A DNA stretch of 64,000 nt from an uncultured Lachnospiraceae bacterium (GCA_947644545.1 CANRZW010000010.1:38570-102569); one strand, 5' to 3'. Counted from the first letter of the stretch, positions 1-9,456 are shown. Notes: a model not told the origin generated them from the sequence alone. Made by a program: numbers and translations.

Positions 1-544
1 GCTCCGCGCTCACTTCCTTAAGCTCCCGTCTAAGTTCCGTCAGCCGCCTCTCCAATACACGGCGGTCCAGTTCCAATTTCTTCTCACCGGCGCCCTTATT
101 GCTCAACGAACCGGTGCCGCCGCCCTGTCTGCTCAGCGCCGCATGAAGTCCCACCAGTCTTGGCAGCATATACTGTAATCTGGCCACCTCCACCTGTAAC
201 TTCGCCTCCCTGGACCTGGCTCTGTTTGCAAAAATATCCAGGATCAGCGCACTCCTGTCAAGAATCGGCTTCTCCAGGCGTTCCTGCAGGTTCCGCAGCT
301 GCATCGGTGAGAGAGACGCATCAAAGATGATCACATCCGCACCGCAGTCTGCAGCGAGTTCCTTCACCTCATCCACCTTACCTGTACCGATATAAAATGC
401 CTTATGCACCTCCGGAAGCGTCTGCTGTGCCGCTCCCGCCACGTCCATATCACAAGCCTGCGCCAACGCTCCCAGCTCCTCCAGGGAAAGCAGATAATCT
501 TCCCCGTCATTTAAATTCACTCCGACCAAAAATGCTTTTTCCAT
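1..544 (-). CDS. hflX: GTPase HflX, N-terminal part (cut by window edge)
   Basis: This is the 5' end of a gene that runs off the left edge; about 181 codons are present. The translation begins MEKAFLVGVNLND and contains YIGTGKVDEVKELA and DASLSPMQLRNLQERL, which are hallmarks of the HflX N-terminal domain, followed by ILDIFANRARSREAKLQVE at the start of the helical linker that precedes the GTPase domain. The G motifs lie outside the window. The family binds the large ribosomal subunit and splits stalled or stressed ribosomes using GTP. The start is the ATG at 542-544, with GGAGGT 6-7 bases upstream. A hairpin at 586-616 lies in its upstream region. Identification rests on sequence motifs only and is strong. 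Confidence 0.93.
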   Translation of the reverse strand, partial: MEKAFLVGVNLNDGEDYLLSLEELGALAQACDMDVAGAAQQTLPEVHKAFYIGTGKVDEVKELAADCGADVIIFDASLSPMQLRNLQERLEKPILDRSALILDIFANRARSREAKLQVEVARLQYMLPRLVGLHAALSRQGGGTGSLSNKGAGEKKLELDRRVLERRLTELRRELKEVSAE

Positions 545-585
545 ACAATACCTCCATCGCTTCCCAAATTTCATCAATTCCGCCA

Positions 586-616
586 GGTTTCACCCTGCAG
601 CCGGCAGGATGAAACC
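586..616. repeat. Inverted repeat upstream of hflX
   Basis: The arms GGTTTCACCCTGC and GCAGGATGAAACC pair with one mismatch around a short loop. It lies about 40 bases upstream of the hflX start codon. There is no T tract on either side, so it is not a convincing terminator; it could be a 5'-UTR structure or the end of a lost gene. Confidence 0.4.
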
Positions 617-990
617 ACTACATCAACTTTTCCCGTTTCCCCCAAAAGCGCAACAAAAAAGCAGGCACAATTCCCACAAAACAGAATTTTCCTGCTAAAA
701 CGATAAAATATGGCAGACAACACAAATACGACACCGTCATACCTGCGTGACAGTCCTATGACAATTTTTATTCGTAGGCAAAGAAATCCCATTTACATGA
801 GACTGCATATTTGCTTTTATCGCCCCTCGATACGGGTACGAGCACAACGAATAAAAATAATCACTTTCATGCCGCCTTTCTATAAATTATGATAATCTAA
901 AAGTTACTTTATTGACTATAGCACAGACCGTATTACGCTGTCAACTTTATTATTTTGTTCCATATGACAAATATGCAGCTGCAACGATAA
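617..990. other. Intergenic stretch without a recognisable gene
   Basis: AT-rich DNA. Short open frames here have no ribosome binding sites and no recognisable motifs. The hflX promoter should lie in this stretch, but no pair of good -35/-10 hexamers was found. Confidence 0.4.
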
Positions 991-1190
991 ATACACGGCA
1001 GCGAATACCCTGCCGAACAGACCCGCGCCATGCACATACTGAAATATATAAACGAGCATTTGTATGAAAAGATAACCGTGTCAATATATGCATGTGCCAC
1101 TTGGTGCCCCGTTCCCAGAATATTCTTTCTGCCGTCTTTTTCAGAATCGTATCGATCAACGCCTTGCTGATTTTCACCATATTCTGGAAT
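991..1190 (+). pseudogene. Remnant of an AraC-family helix-turn-helix domain
   Basis: One frame reads AMHILKYINEHLYEKITV, which matches the start of an AraC-type DNA-binding domain (helix, 'YIxEHLYEKIT', then the first HTH). Similarity to the consensus stops at about base 1090; a second frame just after contains FFRIVSINALLIF, reminiscent of the 'YFxRxFKxxxG' part of the same domain, so at least one frameshift is implied. There is no start codon with a ribosome binding site and no N-terminal domain. I read it as the decayed C-terminus of a regulator. It converges on the Rpn-type nuclease gene. Confidence 0.45.
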
Positions 1191-2080
1191 CAGTTTAAGA
1201 TACAGCGTTCAGATTCCGACATCCACGCCTCAAACTCAGATATGCTGGATGCTCTTGCCGCGCATCTGTGCCATCTGGCCAGAACATTCAGATTCGTCTC
1301 CTGTCCGATACGCTGCGCGATCTTTGTCGGAATCTTGCCTAATTCCTCCAGCAATTCCATGATATCCTCTATTTTGCCTTCTATTTTTCCTTCGTTTTTT
1401 CCTTCCCGCCTGATTCTGTCTGCTATCTCACACATAACGTCTACTCCCTTCTTCTGCATCTTATATAAGTTGACCCGCTCCACGATCCGCGGGAATAATT
1501 TTGTCTGATATAACGGATCTGAATCCTTCAGATAATTCAGCAATTCATCAATTTCTGCGTCCTTAGACGAATACTCCAGATTAAAATATTTCTCGTGCAC
1601 TCCGTTAGCCGCATCGATTGCCCGGCTGCTGCCTCGTATCTTCCTGTCAACCTGATAAACCCCTGTTCTACATCCAATAAAATCACCCTTCGTAATATAG
1701 AGCACCGTCACGTCCGGCAATTCATAGTACTCCTTGCCTTTTTCCAGAACGTTCATGTCAATACACGACGTGTAATACCGGGTTCTTCTAAGTGGCGCAT
1801 CCTCACTGTACATCTGCAATTCAACGCTGATCATATTTCCGCTGTCTTCCTCCGCCAGGATATCCAGCTGCACGGAATGGCTCTCCAGATTCCTGATCAC
1901 ATACTGCGTCCTGACGCTCTTAAGCCGCAGCCCTGGCTGTCGCATCAGGATTCGGCATAACTCTTGGCTGGCCGCCAGATCCTCAAATACTTTCCCTGCA
2001 AACAGATCGCTGGTCAGATTGAATTGCCGAACCCACTGCCGTTTCTGTTCATAAGTATCCAAAACACTCTTCTCTTCCAT
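1190..2080 (-). CDS. Rpn family PD-(D/E)XK nuclease/putative transposase
   Basis: A 296-residue protein. Its N-terminal part has the usual Rpn/PDDEXK_2 order: FNLTSDLFAGKVFED, then VQLDILAEEDSG (catalytic Asp) and MISVELQMY (the E-x-Q of the nuclease core), then RTRYYTSCIDMNVLEKGKEY. The middle has the YLKDSDP element common in these proteins, and the C-terminus has the GKNEGKIEGKIEDI repeat followed by a small helical tail. Family members are linked to RecA-independent recombination and are often mobile or multi-copy in Lachnospiraceae. The start at 2080 is preceded by GGAGGGTTTCA. The last residues look unusual and may be a read-on tail after local decay. It stands alone, flanked by debris. 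The exact function is unknown. Confidence 0.8.
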   Translation of the reverse strand: MEEKSVLDTYEQKRQWVRQFNLTSDLFAGKVFEDLAASQELCRILMRQPGLRLKSVRTQYVIRNLESHSVQLDILAEEDSGNMISVELQMYSEDAPLRRTRYYTSCIDMNVLEKGKEYYELPDVTVLYITKGDFIGCRTGVYQVDRKIRGSSRAIDAANGVHEKYFNLEYSSKDAEIDELLNYLKDSDPLYQTKLFPRIVERVNLYKMQKKGVDVMCEIADRIRREGKNEGKIEGKIEDIMELLEELGKIPTKIAQRIGQETNLNVLARWHRCAARASSISEFEAWMSESERCILN

Positions 2081-2402
2081 TGAAACCCTCCTTTATCATT
2101 TTCATACAGGAAAGTCACAATAAAATTCGGTATTTCTTAACATAACAATCCTGCCAAACAAATGTGAGTCTTCGGCAGAACTGCCTGACAGTGCACGAAA
2201 TGTCCTTGCAATCCACAGGAAACGGCAAAAACAGTACCTGTTTGCCATAGCCCGTCCCTGCCTGCGGTGCACATTTAAGAATCAAGATTTGCTTTATTAC
2301 AGAGAGTATAACACACCATTGTCCTGTATGCAATATGTTTTACACACATTTAAGAACGTTTTATCGTTATGTCTTCCTTCAGAATCTATCTACTCTTATT
2401 AA
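2081..2402. other. Intergenic stretch, no supported gene
   Basis: A 72-codon minus-strand frame (2115-2333) is open here but has no ribosome binding site, no domain motif and an unusual composition. I do not call it a gene. Confidence 0.4.
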
Positions 2403-2630
2403 TCAAAGACCCTCGCGGCAACCGCCAAGCCAATTACATAATTCTACACAAGGATCATATTTATCTGTACCTTTGACAATAGCCAGAGACTCAACAACAA
2501 ATGGTTCTCCCACTTCCGGATCCGTCCATTCTGACGGCATATCCGCATAGTCAGCATTGCCGATCAGTAGCAATGGGGTTTGCCAATGCTGCCGCCCCCT
2601 CGAGTGTCAGGAGTGTATCTTTTTAAAGAA
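2403..2630 (-). pseudogene. C-terminal remnant of an ABC solute-binding protein
   Basis: Read on the minus strand, one frame ending in TGA at 2403-2405 gives LLLIGNADYADMPSEW and then GEPFVVESLAIVKGTDKYD and ELCNWLG. This resembles the C-terminal end of periplasmic binding proteins of the iron/polyamine type, where 'hAIVKGTxN...hhxWLxS' precedes the last helix. Upstream the frame appears shifted: YTPDTRGGGSIGKP lies in another frame. No start codon or N-terminal part is present. The assignment rests on pattern only and is tentative. Confidence 0.35.
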
Positions 2631-2732
2631 CAAAACCGGCACGGCAGTCTTGAAATCCTTGTGCTGCCTGAAAACAGGCAGATCCACAAGTGTATTCCAA
2701 AACGCCGTGCCGAAATAGTTCCAGTCCTTCAT
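2607..2732 (-). pseudogene. Short unassigned open frame downstream of glgP
   Basis: A 41-codon frame starts at the ATG at 2730-2732 (MKDWNYFGTAFWNTL) and ends in KKIHS. Amino acid composition looks like real protein but there is no ribosome binding site and it overlaps the binding-protein remnant in another frame. It is most likely a piece of the same debris. I do not recognise it. Confidence 0.25.
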
Positions 2733-2762
2733 GAACTTAAACAATCATTTTGTAGTATCTAT

Positions 2763-5270
2763 TTATTTCAACAGTGACTTCTTCTGCGGCTCCACCGACT
2801 CCTTCGGCATAACCACTTTATCCAGTTTCCAGATCTCATCCACATACTCTTTGATGGTTCTGTCGGATGTGAACTTACCTGCACAAGCCACATTGAGAAT
2901 CGCGCTTCTTGCCCAGCTGCTCTCATTCCTGTAGGCAGCTTCCACTTTCCTCTGCGCCTCCGCATAGGCCTTGAAGTCCTTCAGGATAAAGTACATATCC
3001 GCTTTGTTTGTGCTCAAAGTATTGAGCAGTGAATTGTAAAGCGTTCTGAACAGCTCCGGATCATGCGGTGAGTAAGTGCCGTTGATGAGCTGCATCAGCA
3101 CTCTGCGCACATCGGGATCATTGTTGAAGATCTCGTTCGGATCATAGCCGCCATAATTCTCGTAACGGATGACTTCATCGGAACTTAAGCCGAAGATAAA
3201 GGCATTCTCCTCGCCCACTTCTTCTACGATTTCCACATTAGCGCCATCCATTGTGCCCAGCGTGATCGCACCGTTTAACATGAACTTCATGTTACCCGTA
3301 CCGGATGCTTCCTTACTTGCCGTGGAGATCTGCTCCGAAACGTCTGCCGCCGCAAAGATGATCTCCGCGTTAGACACACGATAATTCTCGATAAAGACCA
3401 CCTTGATCTTACCATTGATGGCCGGATCATTGTTCACCACGTCAGCCACGGCATTGATCAACTTGATCGTCAGCTTCGCATTCCGGTAACCTGCGGCCGC
3501 CTTGGCGCCGAAAATAAACGTTCTCGGATAAAATTCCATATCCGGATGATCCTTCAATTCATTATACAGATACATCACATGCAGAATATTCAGCAGCTGA
3601 CGCTTATACTCATGCAGTCTCTTAACCTGTACGTCGAAAATGGAACGGGGATTCACTTCGATCCCGTTGTGCTCTCTGATATATTTTGCCAGACGAACCT
3701 TGTTCTGATACTTGATGTTCATGAATTCCTGCTGTGCCTTCTCGTCGTCCGCATATATTTTCAGTCTGTTAATCTGCGGCAGATCCGTAATCCAGTCGTT
3801 GCCTACATGCGCCGTCACCCAGTCAGCCAGAAGCGGATTTGCATGCAGCAGGAAACGTCTCTGCGTGATGCCATTGGTCTTGTTGTTGAACTTCTCCGGC
3901 ATCATCTCGTAGAAATCTTTCAGCTCCTGATGTTTGAGAATCTCCGTGTGCAGTCTCGCAACACCGTTCACGGAATAGCCTGCTGCGATCGCCAGATGAG
4001 CCATCTTCACCTGTCCGTCATAAACGATCGCCATCTTGCGGATCTTCTCCTGATTACCCGGATATTTGCGCTCGATCTCGATGATGAACCTGCGGTTGAT
4101 CTCCTCCACGATCTGATAGATACGGGGCAGCAATCTTGAGAAAAGCTCGATCGGCCATTTCTCCAATGCCTCTGACATGATCGTGTGGTTGGTATATGCA
4201 CAGGTCTTCGTGGTCACTGCCCACGCCTCTTCCCAGGTCAGATAATACTCGTCCATCAGGATACGCATAAGCTCCGCGATCGCTACCGTCGGATGGGTAT
4301 CGTTGAGCTGGAAAGTCACCTTCTCATGGAAATTCCTGACATCGTCGTGCTTCCGCATATATTTCGCAACCGCCGCCTGTACGGATGCGGAGATGAAGAA
4401 GTACTGCTGTTTTAAGCGCAGCTCCTTGCCCGCATAATGGTTATCGTTAGGATACAGCACCTCTACGATATTTCTTGCCAGATTCTCCTGCTCCACCGCT
4501 TTCTGATAATCACCCTTATCAAAGGAATCCAGCTGGAAACAGTTCACCGCCTCTGCATCCCAGATACGCAGTGTATTGACGATACCGTTGCCGTAACCGA
4601 CAATCGGCAGATCATAGGGAATGGCGCGCACTGCCTGATAGCCTTCCTGCTTAAAATGCTGTCTGCCATTCTCATCCATATATACATTCACATAGCCGCC
4701 AAAACGGATCTCCTTGGCATATTCCGGTCTGCGCAGTTCAAAAGGATTGCCGTCCTGCAGCCAGTTATCAGGCACTTCGATCTGAAATCCGTCCCTGATC
4801 TCCTGCTTGAACATACCATAACGATAGCGGATACCACAGCCGTAAGCAGCATATCCAAGGGTTGCCAGCGAATCCAGGAAACATGCCGCCAGACGTCCCA
4901 GACCGCCGTTACCAAGTGCAGGATCCGGCTCCTGATCCTCGATCACGTTCAGATCCAGCCCCAGCTCCTCTAACGCTTCCTTCACTTCCTTATATGCCTG
5001 CAGATTGATGATATTATTTCCCAGAGCACGACCCATCAAAAATTCCATGGAAAGATAGTAGACCATCTTCGGATCCTGTTTCTCATACTCTTTCTGACTC
5101 TTCATCCAGTGATCCACGACCGCATCCTTGATCGCGTAGGATACCGCCTGGAAAATCTGCTGGTCAGTAGCTTCCTCAAGACTCTTCCTGTATAGCGTCT
5201 TTACATTGTACAGGACGCTTCTCTTGAAAAGCTCCGTATCAAAAGTTGGTGTTGCTGTCTTCTTTGCCAT
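2763..5270 (-). CDS. glgP: Glycogen/maltodextrin phosphorylase
   Basis: About 835 residues, full length for GT35 phosphorylases. It removes glucose-1-phosphate from the non-reducing ends of alpha-1,4-glucans with pyridoxal phosphate. Visible signatures include YYLSMEFLMGRALGNN, the DPALGNGGLGRLAACFLDS region, VTFQLNDTHPTVAIAELMR, FDVQVKRLHEYKRQLLN and the PLP-lysine motif EASGTGNMKFMLNGA with TLGTMDGANVEI. I place the start at the ATG at 5268-5270 (MAKKTATPTF) because GAGGAGG lies 6 bases before it; an ATG five codons upstream overlaps that ribosome binding site. The gene stands alone, with its own promoter. No other glycogen genes are in the window. Confidence 0.96.
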   Translation of the reverse strand: MAKKTATPTFDTELFKRSVLYNVKTLYRKSLEEATDQQIFQAVSYAIKDAVVDHWMKSQKEYEKQDPKMVYYLSMEFLMGRALGNNIINLQAYKEVKEALEELGLDLNVIEDQEPDPALGNGGLGRLAACFLDSLATLGYAAYGCGIRYRYGMFKQEIRDGFQIEVPDNWLQDGNPFELRRPEYAKEIRFGGYVNVYMDENGRQHFKQEGYQAVRAIPYDLPIVGYGNGIVNTLRIWDAEAVNCFQLDSFDKGDYQKAVEQENLARNIVEVLYPNDNHYAGKELRLKQQYFFISASVQAAVAKYMRKHDDVRNFHEKVTFQLNDTHPTVAIAELMRILMDEYYLTWEEAWAVTTKTCAYTNHTIMSEALEKWPIELFSRLLPRIYQIVEEINRRFIIEIERKYPGNQEKIRKMAIVYDGQVKMAHLAIAAGYSVNGVARLHTEILKHQELKDFYEMMPEKFNNKTNGITQRRFLLHANPLLADWVTAHVGNDWITDLPQINRLKIYADDEKAQQEFMNIKYQNKVRLAKYIREHNGIEVNPRSIFDVQVKRLHEYKRQLLNILHVMYLYNELKDHPDMEFYPRTFIFGAKAAAGYRNAKLTIKLINAVADVVNNDPAINGKIKVVFIENYRVSNAEIIFAAADVSEQISTASKEASGTGNMKFMLNGAITLGTMDGANVEIVEEVGEENAFIFGLSSDEVIRYENYGGYDPNEIFNNDPDVRRVLMQLINGTYSPHDPELFRTLYNSLLNTLSTNKADMYFILKDFKAYAEAQRKVEAAYRNESSWARSAILNVACAGKFTSDRTIKEYVDEIWKLDKVVMPKESVEPQKKSLLK

Positions 5271-5334
5271 TATGCGCCTCCTCATCTGCTGTTATTTCAG
5301 TAATGCAATAACTGTCTTAACTACATTCTTTTTT

Positions 5335-5363
5335 ATTATATATCGTATTTGCACTTTTGACTA
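5335..5363 (-). promoter_or_regulatory. Probable glgP promoter
   Basis: On the minus strand TAGTCA (5358-5363) and a perfect TATAAT (5335-5340) are 17 bases apart, about 65 bases upstream of the glgP start. The -35 box is weak and the -10 box is consensus. Confidence 0.5.
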
Positions 5364-5401
5364 TAAGCAATGTGCTTAAATTATAAATTCAGCTCTTTTC
5401 A

Positions 5402-8400
5402 TCATTTCTCTGTTTTCTCCACGCCAATGGTAACTTTCTCGCCGTTGACATTCCATTCCCTGGACACTGCCAGCGTTTCGTCCGTCACGATGGCGTCCGC
5501 CAGCACCTTGCCGGAAACAGCCTCGATATTCTTCTGCACGATCTTCTCTACCTTATCGCTGCCGCTCACCGACACCCTGATATGATCCGTCACCTCGAAG
5601 TCTGCTTCCTTACGCATGGTCTGAATCTTGCTGATCACCTCGTACACAAAGCCTTCCTCAATCAGCTCTTCCGTCAGGTTCGTATCCAGCACCACGGTGA
5701 CACTGTTGTCCGCCTCAGATACGTAACCATCCTTCTGGGCCGTCTCGATCAGCAGGTCTTCCTCCGCCAGCGCGATCTCAACACCGCCAACCTCGAATTT
5801 CAACACACCGGCAGATTTCAGTTCTTCCATGGCCTTCGTGCCGTCTACAGCGCTCAGATACTCTCTGATGCCGCCCAGCTGTTTGCCGAATTTCGGACCT
5901 ACCGTCTTAAGCTGGGGCTTGAAGCTGTAGCTCGTAAAAGAGGATACATCGTCACTGAATTCGATCTTCTTCACGTTCAGCTCATCCTCGATGATCTCCT
6001 GATAGAAGCTGCCAAGCGCATGCTCAGCCTTAACGAACATGGTGCCGATAGGCTGACGGTTCTTGATATTGGCCGCATTGCGGGCCGCCCGTCCCATCAC
6101 CACGATCTTCAGCACTTCTTCCATATCCTCTTCCAGCTTCCTGTCGATCATCGTATCATCCGCCGTCGGGAAGTCACACAGGTGAATGCTTTCCGGCGCG
6201 CCTGCGTCGATGCTCTTTACCAGATTCAGATAGATCTCCTCTGTCATGAAAGGAATCATGGGCGCCGCACATTTGCTGATCGTCACAAGCGCAGTATACA
6301 GCGTCATGTAGGCATTGATCTTATCCTGCTCCATGCCTCCCGCCCAGAAACGCTCCCGGCTCCTTCTCACATACCAGTTGCTCATCTCGTCCACGAACTC
6401 ATCCAGCACGCGGGCCGCCTCCGGGATCCTGTAATGCTCCAGATCGCTGTCCACCTTCTTGATCACCGTGTTGAGCTTCGATAACAGCCATTTATCCATA
6501 ACCGGCAGTTTGTCATACTCCAGACTGTACTTTGTAGCGTCGAACTGATCGATATTCGCATACAGCACGAAGAAGGCGTAGGTGTTCCACAGCGTGCCCA
6601 GGAACTTGCGCTGTCCCTCCTGCACTGCTTTGCCGTGGAAACGGTTCGGCAGCCAGGGCGCGGAATTGATATAGAAATACCAGCGGATCGCATCCGCCCC
6701 GTAAGTCTCCAGCGCCTCGAAAGGATCCACCGCATTGCCCTTGGACTTGCTCATCTTCTGGCCGTTCTCGTCCTGTACATGCCCCAGCACGATGACATTC
6801 TCAAAAGGCGCACAGTTAAACAATAACGTTGACTCCGCCATCAGAGAGTAGAACCAGCCACGGGTCTGGTCCACCGCCTCGGAAATGAACTGCGCCGGGA
6901 ACTGCTTTTCAAACAATTCCTTATTCTCAAACGGATAGTGATGCTGCGCAAAAGGCATGGCCCCGGAATCGAACCAGCAGTCGATCACCTCCGGTACGCG
7001 CCGCATGGTCTTACCGCAGTCCGGACAGGTGATGGTGATCTCGTCGATATAAGGCCGGTGCAGCTCCACCGTCTGCGCCGCCGGATTGCCGGACAGCTTA
7101 TGAAGTTCCTCCCTGGAACCGACGGATTCCATGTGGCCGCAGCCCTCGCACTCCCATACATTCAGCGGTGTGCCCCAGTAACGGTTTCTGGAGATGCCCC
7201 AGTCCTGAATGTTCTCCAGCCAGTTGCCAAAACGGCCCTCGCCGATGGATTCCGGAATCCAGTTGACCGTCTTATTGTTGCGCACCAGATCGTCCCGCAC
7301 CGCCGTCATCTTAATAAACCAGGACTCTCTCGCATAATAGATCAGCGGCGTATCACAGCGCCAGCAGAAAGGATAATCATGCTCGAACTTCGGCGCGTCG
7401 AACAGTTTTCCTTCCTTATCCAGATCCTTTAAGATCTCCGGATCCGCCTTTTTCACAAACATGCCTGCGTAGGCGGTCTCTTCCGTCATCTCGCCCTTGC
7501 CGTTTACAAACTGTACAAAAGGCAGGTCATATCTGCGGCCCACCTGCGCGTCGTCCTCACCGAAGGCCGGCGCGATATGCACGATACCCGTACCGTCGGT
7601 CATGGTAACGTAATCGTCACAGGTCACATAATGCCCCTTCTTGCGTTGCTTCGCCGCAGCCTCTCCCGCACAGGCAAAAAGCGGTTCGTATTCCTTATAC
7701 TCCAGATCCGTTCCCACGTAAGTTTCCAGTACCTCGTAGGCCGGCTTCTCTTCCTCTCCCAACTTGCCAAGCACCGTATCCAAAAGCGCCTGCGCCATAT
7801 AGTAGGTATAACCGTCGGCCGCTTTTACCTTCACGTAAGTCTCCGACGGGTTCACGCACAACGCCACGTTAGAGGGCAGCGTCCAGGGTGTGGTCGTCCA
7901 TGCCAGGAAGTAAGCGTCCTCGCCCACCACCTTAAAGCGAACGACTGCGGAACGCTCCTTGACCGCCTTATATCCCTGCGCTACCTCATGGGACGACAGC
8001 GGCGTACCGCAGCGCGGGCAGTAAGGCACGATCTTGAAGCCCTTGTACAGAAGGCCCTTATCCCAGATCTGCTTAAGAGCCCACCACTCGGACTCGATGA
8101 AATCATCATGATAGGTCACGTAAGGATCATCCATATCCGCCCAGAAACCGACCGTGCCGGAGAAATCCTCCCACATTCCCTTGTACTTCCAGACAGACTC
8201 TTTACATTTGCTGATAAAAGGATCCAGACCATACTCCTCGATCTGCTCCTTGCCGTCCAGACCCAGAAGCTTCTCCACCTCCAGCTCCACCGGCAGGCCG
8301 TGGGTATCCCATCCCGCCTTACGGGGTACCATATACCCCTTCATGGTGCGGTATCTGGGGATCATGTCCTTGATTACGCGGGTCAGCACGTGGCCGATAT

Positions 8401-8563
8401 GCGGCTTGCCGTTGGCTGTCGGCGGGCCGTCATAGAACGTATAAGTCTCCCCCTCCTTCCGAGAGTCCATGCTCTTCTGAAAGATATCGTTGTCCTTCCA
8501 GAACTGACAGACTTCCTTCTCCCTGTCTACAAAATTCAGGCTTGTGTCTACTTTTTGATACAT
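5402..8563 (-). CDS. ileS: Isoleucyl-tRNA synthetase
   Basis: A 1053-residue class I synthetase that charges tRNA-Ile. The HIGH motif is in GKPHIGHVLTRVIKD near residue 56 and KMSKS in ENGQKMSKSKGNAVDP near residue 600. The CP1 editing domain lies between them, with TTTPWTLPSNVAL. WYVRRSRERFW marks the anticodon-binding domain, and a C-terminal extension of about 150 residues is typical of the long, eukaryote-like IleS of many Clostridia. The start ATG at 8561-8563 has AGGAGGAGCAGAAC upstream. Expression is controlled by a T-box leader with an ATC specifier, consistent with the enzyme. Confidence 0.97.
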   Translation of the reverse strand: MYQKVDTSLNFVDREKEVCQFWKDNDIFQKSMDSRKEGETYTFYDGPPTANGKPHIGHVLTRVIKDMIPRYRTMKGYMVPRKAGWDTHGLPVELEVEKLLGLDGKEQIEEYGLDPFISKCKESVWKYKGMWEDFSGTVGFWADMDDPYVTYHDDFIESEWWALKQIWDKGLLYKGFKIVPYCPRCGTPLSSHEVAQGYKAVKERSAVVRFKVVGEDAYFLAWTTTPWTLPSNVALCVNPSETYVKVKAADGYTYYMAQALLDTVLGKLGEEEKPAYEVLETYVGTDLEYKEYEPLFACAGEAAAKQRKKGHYVTCDDYVTMTDGTGIVHIAPAFGEDDAQVGRRYDLPFVQFVNGKGEMTEETAYAGMFVKKADPEILKDLDKEGKLFDAPKFEHDYPFCWRCDTPLIYYARESWFIKMTAVRDDLVRNNKTVNWIPESIGEGRFGNWLENIQDWGISRNRYWGTPLNVWECEGCGHMESVGSREELHKLSGNPAAQTVELHRPYIDEITITCPDCGKTMRRVPEVIDCWFDSGAMPFAQHHYPFENKELFEKQFPAQFISEAVDQTRGWFYSLMAESTLLFNCAPFENVIVLGHVQDENGQKMSKSKGNAVDPFEALETYGADAIRWYFYINSAPWLPNRFHGKAVQEGQRKFLGTLWNTYAFFVLYANIDQFDATKYSLEYDKLPVMDKWLLSKLNTVIKKVDSDLEHYRIPEAARVLDEFVDEMSNWYVRRSRERFWAGGMEQDKINAYMTLYTALVTISKCAAPMIPFMTEEIYLNLVKSIDAGAPESIHLCDFPTADDTMIDRKLEEDMEEVLKIVVMGRAARNAANIKNRQPIGTMFVKAEHALGSFYQEIIEDELNVKKIEFSDDVSSFTSYSFKPQLKTVGPKFGKQLGGIREYLSAVDGTKAMEELKSAGVLKFEVGGVEIALAEEDLLIETAQKDGYVSEADNSVTVVLDTNLTEELIEEGFVYEVISKIQTMRKEADFEVTDHIRVSVSGSDKVEKIVQKNIEAVSGKVLADAIVTDETLAVSREWNVNGEKVTIGVEKTEK

Positions 8564-8603
8564 GTTCTGCTCCTCCTTCGCAAACTCGTGATTCCATTAA
8601 GAT

Positions 8604-8695
8604 AAACTGTTACACTGTTTACTGCAAGGCCTCAAGACCCTGCTGAGACAAACTGCTTCTCTGTTTACTGCAAGGCCTCATAGCCCTGCTGAGAC
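8604..8695. repeat. 46-bp tandem duplication in the ileS leader
   Basis: Two adjacent 46-base units begin AAACTG at 8604 and 8650 and share CTGTTTACTGCAAGGCCTCA and CCCTGCTGAGAC, with a handful of substitutions. They lie between the T-box terminator and the ileS start codon, so they are transcribed into the 5' UTR after read-through. Confidence 0.75.
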
Positions 8696-8703
8696 AAACC
8701 GAT

Positions 8704-8827
8704 GCGTATAAGCAGATTCGAGAGGCTTCGCCTCTCTCATTCGCGTTGCTCGCCGGAAGACTTACGGTCCATACGCTCATGCAGGCATGGCTTCTGGTCC
8801 GTAAGTTTTCCGGCTCTGCTTATACGC
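8704..8827. repeat. Large nested palindrome in the ileS leader
   Basis: The outer arms GCGTATAAGCAGA (8704-8716) and TCTGCTTATACGC (8815-8827) are perfect inverted repeats. Inside, CCGGAAGACTTACGG (8753-8767) pairs with CCGTAAGTTTTCCGG (8799-8813) with one mismatch. A third hairpin, GAGAGGCTTCGCCTCTC, lies between (about 8720-8736). It looks like an inserted repetitive palindromic unit lying directly after the T-box terminator. Confidence 0.75.
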
Positions 8828-8829
8828 GC

Positions 8830-9205
8830 AAAAAGGCCCCGTCCGTAAAAGGACGAGGCCAATGTTCTCGCTAACCACCTGTTACGACGTACCGCCATCC
8901 CTGCTGAATGGCTATACGGTTCCCGGTAACGGCGGGATGCCGTCATTCCCTACTGTTCTCTGTCACTGTTCTATATCCTCCGGCTTCCCGCTTCCTTAAC
9001 ATCTTATTCCTAATATTCATAAATAATAGAAAACATCTGAAGCATCCACCTGGCAGTTCTGCGGACAGAAAAGTTCAGTCTGAGACTCAGAAGCGATCTT
9101 CCCTGTTCCCCTACTCGCACCGGCCTTCCACCGCCGCCGGCTCGCTGTACCTTTGAGAGAACAGCTACTGTCTTCTTCAACGTCTGTATCTGCTGTATCT
9201 ATTCA
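8830..9205 (-). promoter_or_regulatory. T-box leader of ileS (specifier ATC, Ile)
   Basis: The minus strand upstream of ileS has T-box features in the right order. A Stem I region carries AGAGAG/GGTGGAAG-like elements near 9130-9165, and an ATC specifier lies at 9095-9097 in GAAGATCGCTTCTGAGTC. The T-box sequence AGGTGGTTAGCGAGAA is at 8865-8880. An intrinsic terminator follows, with arms GGCCTCGTCC and GGACGGGGCC (8835-8860) and a U run at 8830-8834. Uncharged tRNA-Ile would pair with the specifier and T-box, stabilise the antiterminator and allow ileS transcription. The gap of about 270 bases from terminator to start codon is long and is filled with repeats. Confidence 0.88.
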
Positions 9206-9255
9206 TAACAGGCTACCTGCCCTGCGGTTTCCTGTTACGGTTTACTACTAATTAA

Positions 9256-9285
9256 TATATAGTATATCTTCCCCGCCGTTGTCAA
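9256..9285 (-). promoter_or_regulatory. Promoter of the ileS T-box transcript
   Basis: On the minus strand a consensus TTGACA (9280-9285) and TATATA (9256-9261) are 18 bases apart, just upstream of the T-box Stem I. Confidence 0.6.
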
Positions 9286-9456
9286 GGTATTCTGTGACAG
9301 TTTCCGTAAAATTAATTACTATTTACAACTTCCTGCTGCTCATAGAAACGGCATCTACACATTTATGCACAATTTGACTACAAATCATAACCCCGGATTG
9401 GTCTGCACTGTTTTCCATGTTCTAACGCTGTTACCATATTTAATTGATATGATTGA

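Noticed and set aside
7577..8605. 342-codon plus-strand frame
   Set aside because: Antisense to the N-terminal half of ileS, whose HIGH motif and editing domain are certain.
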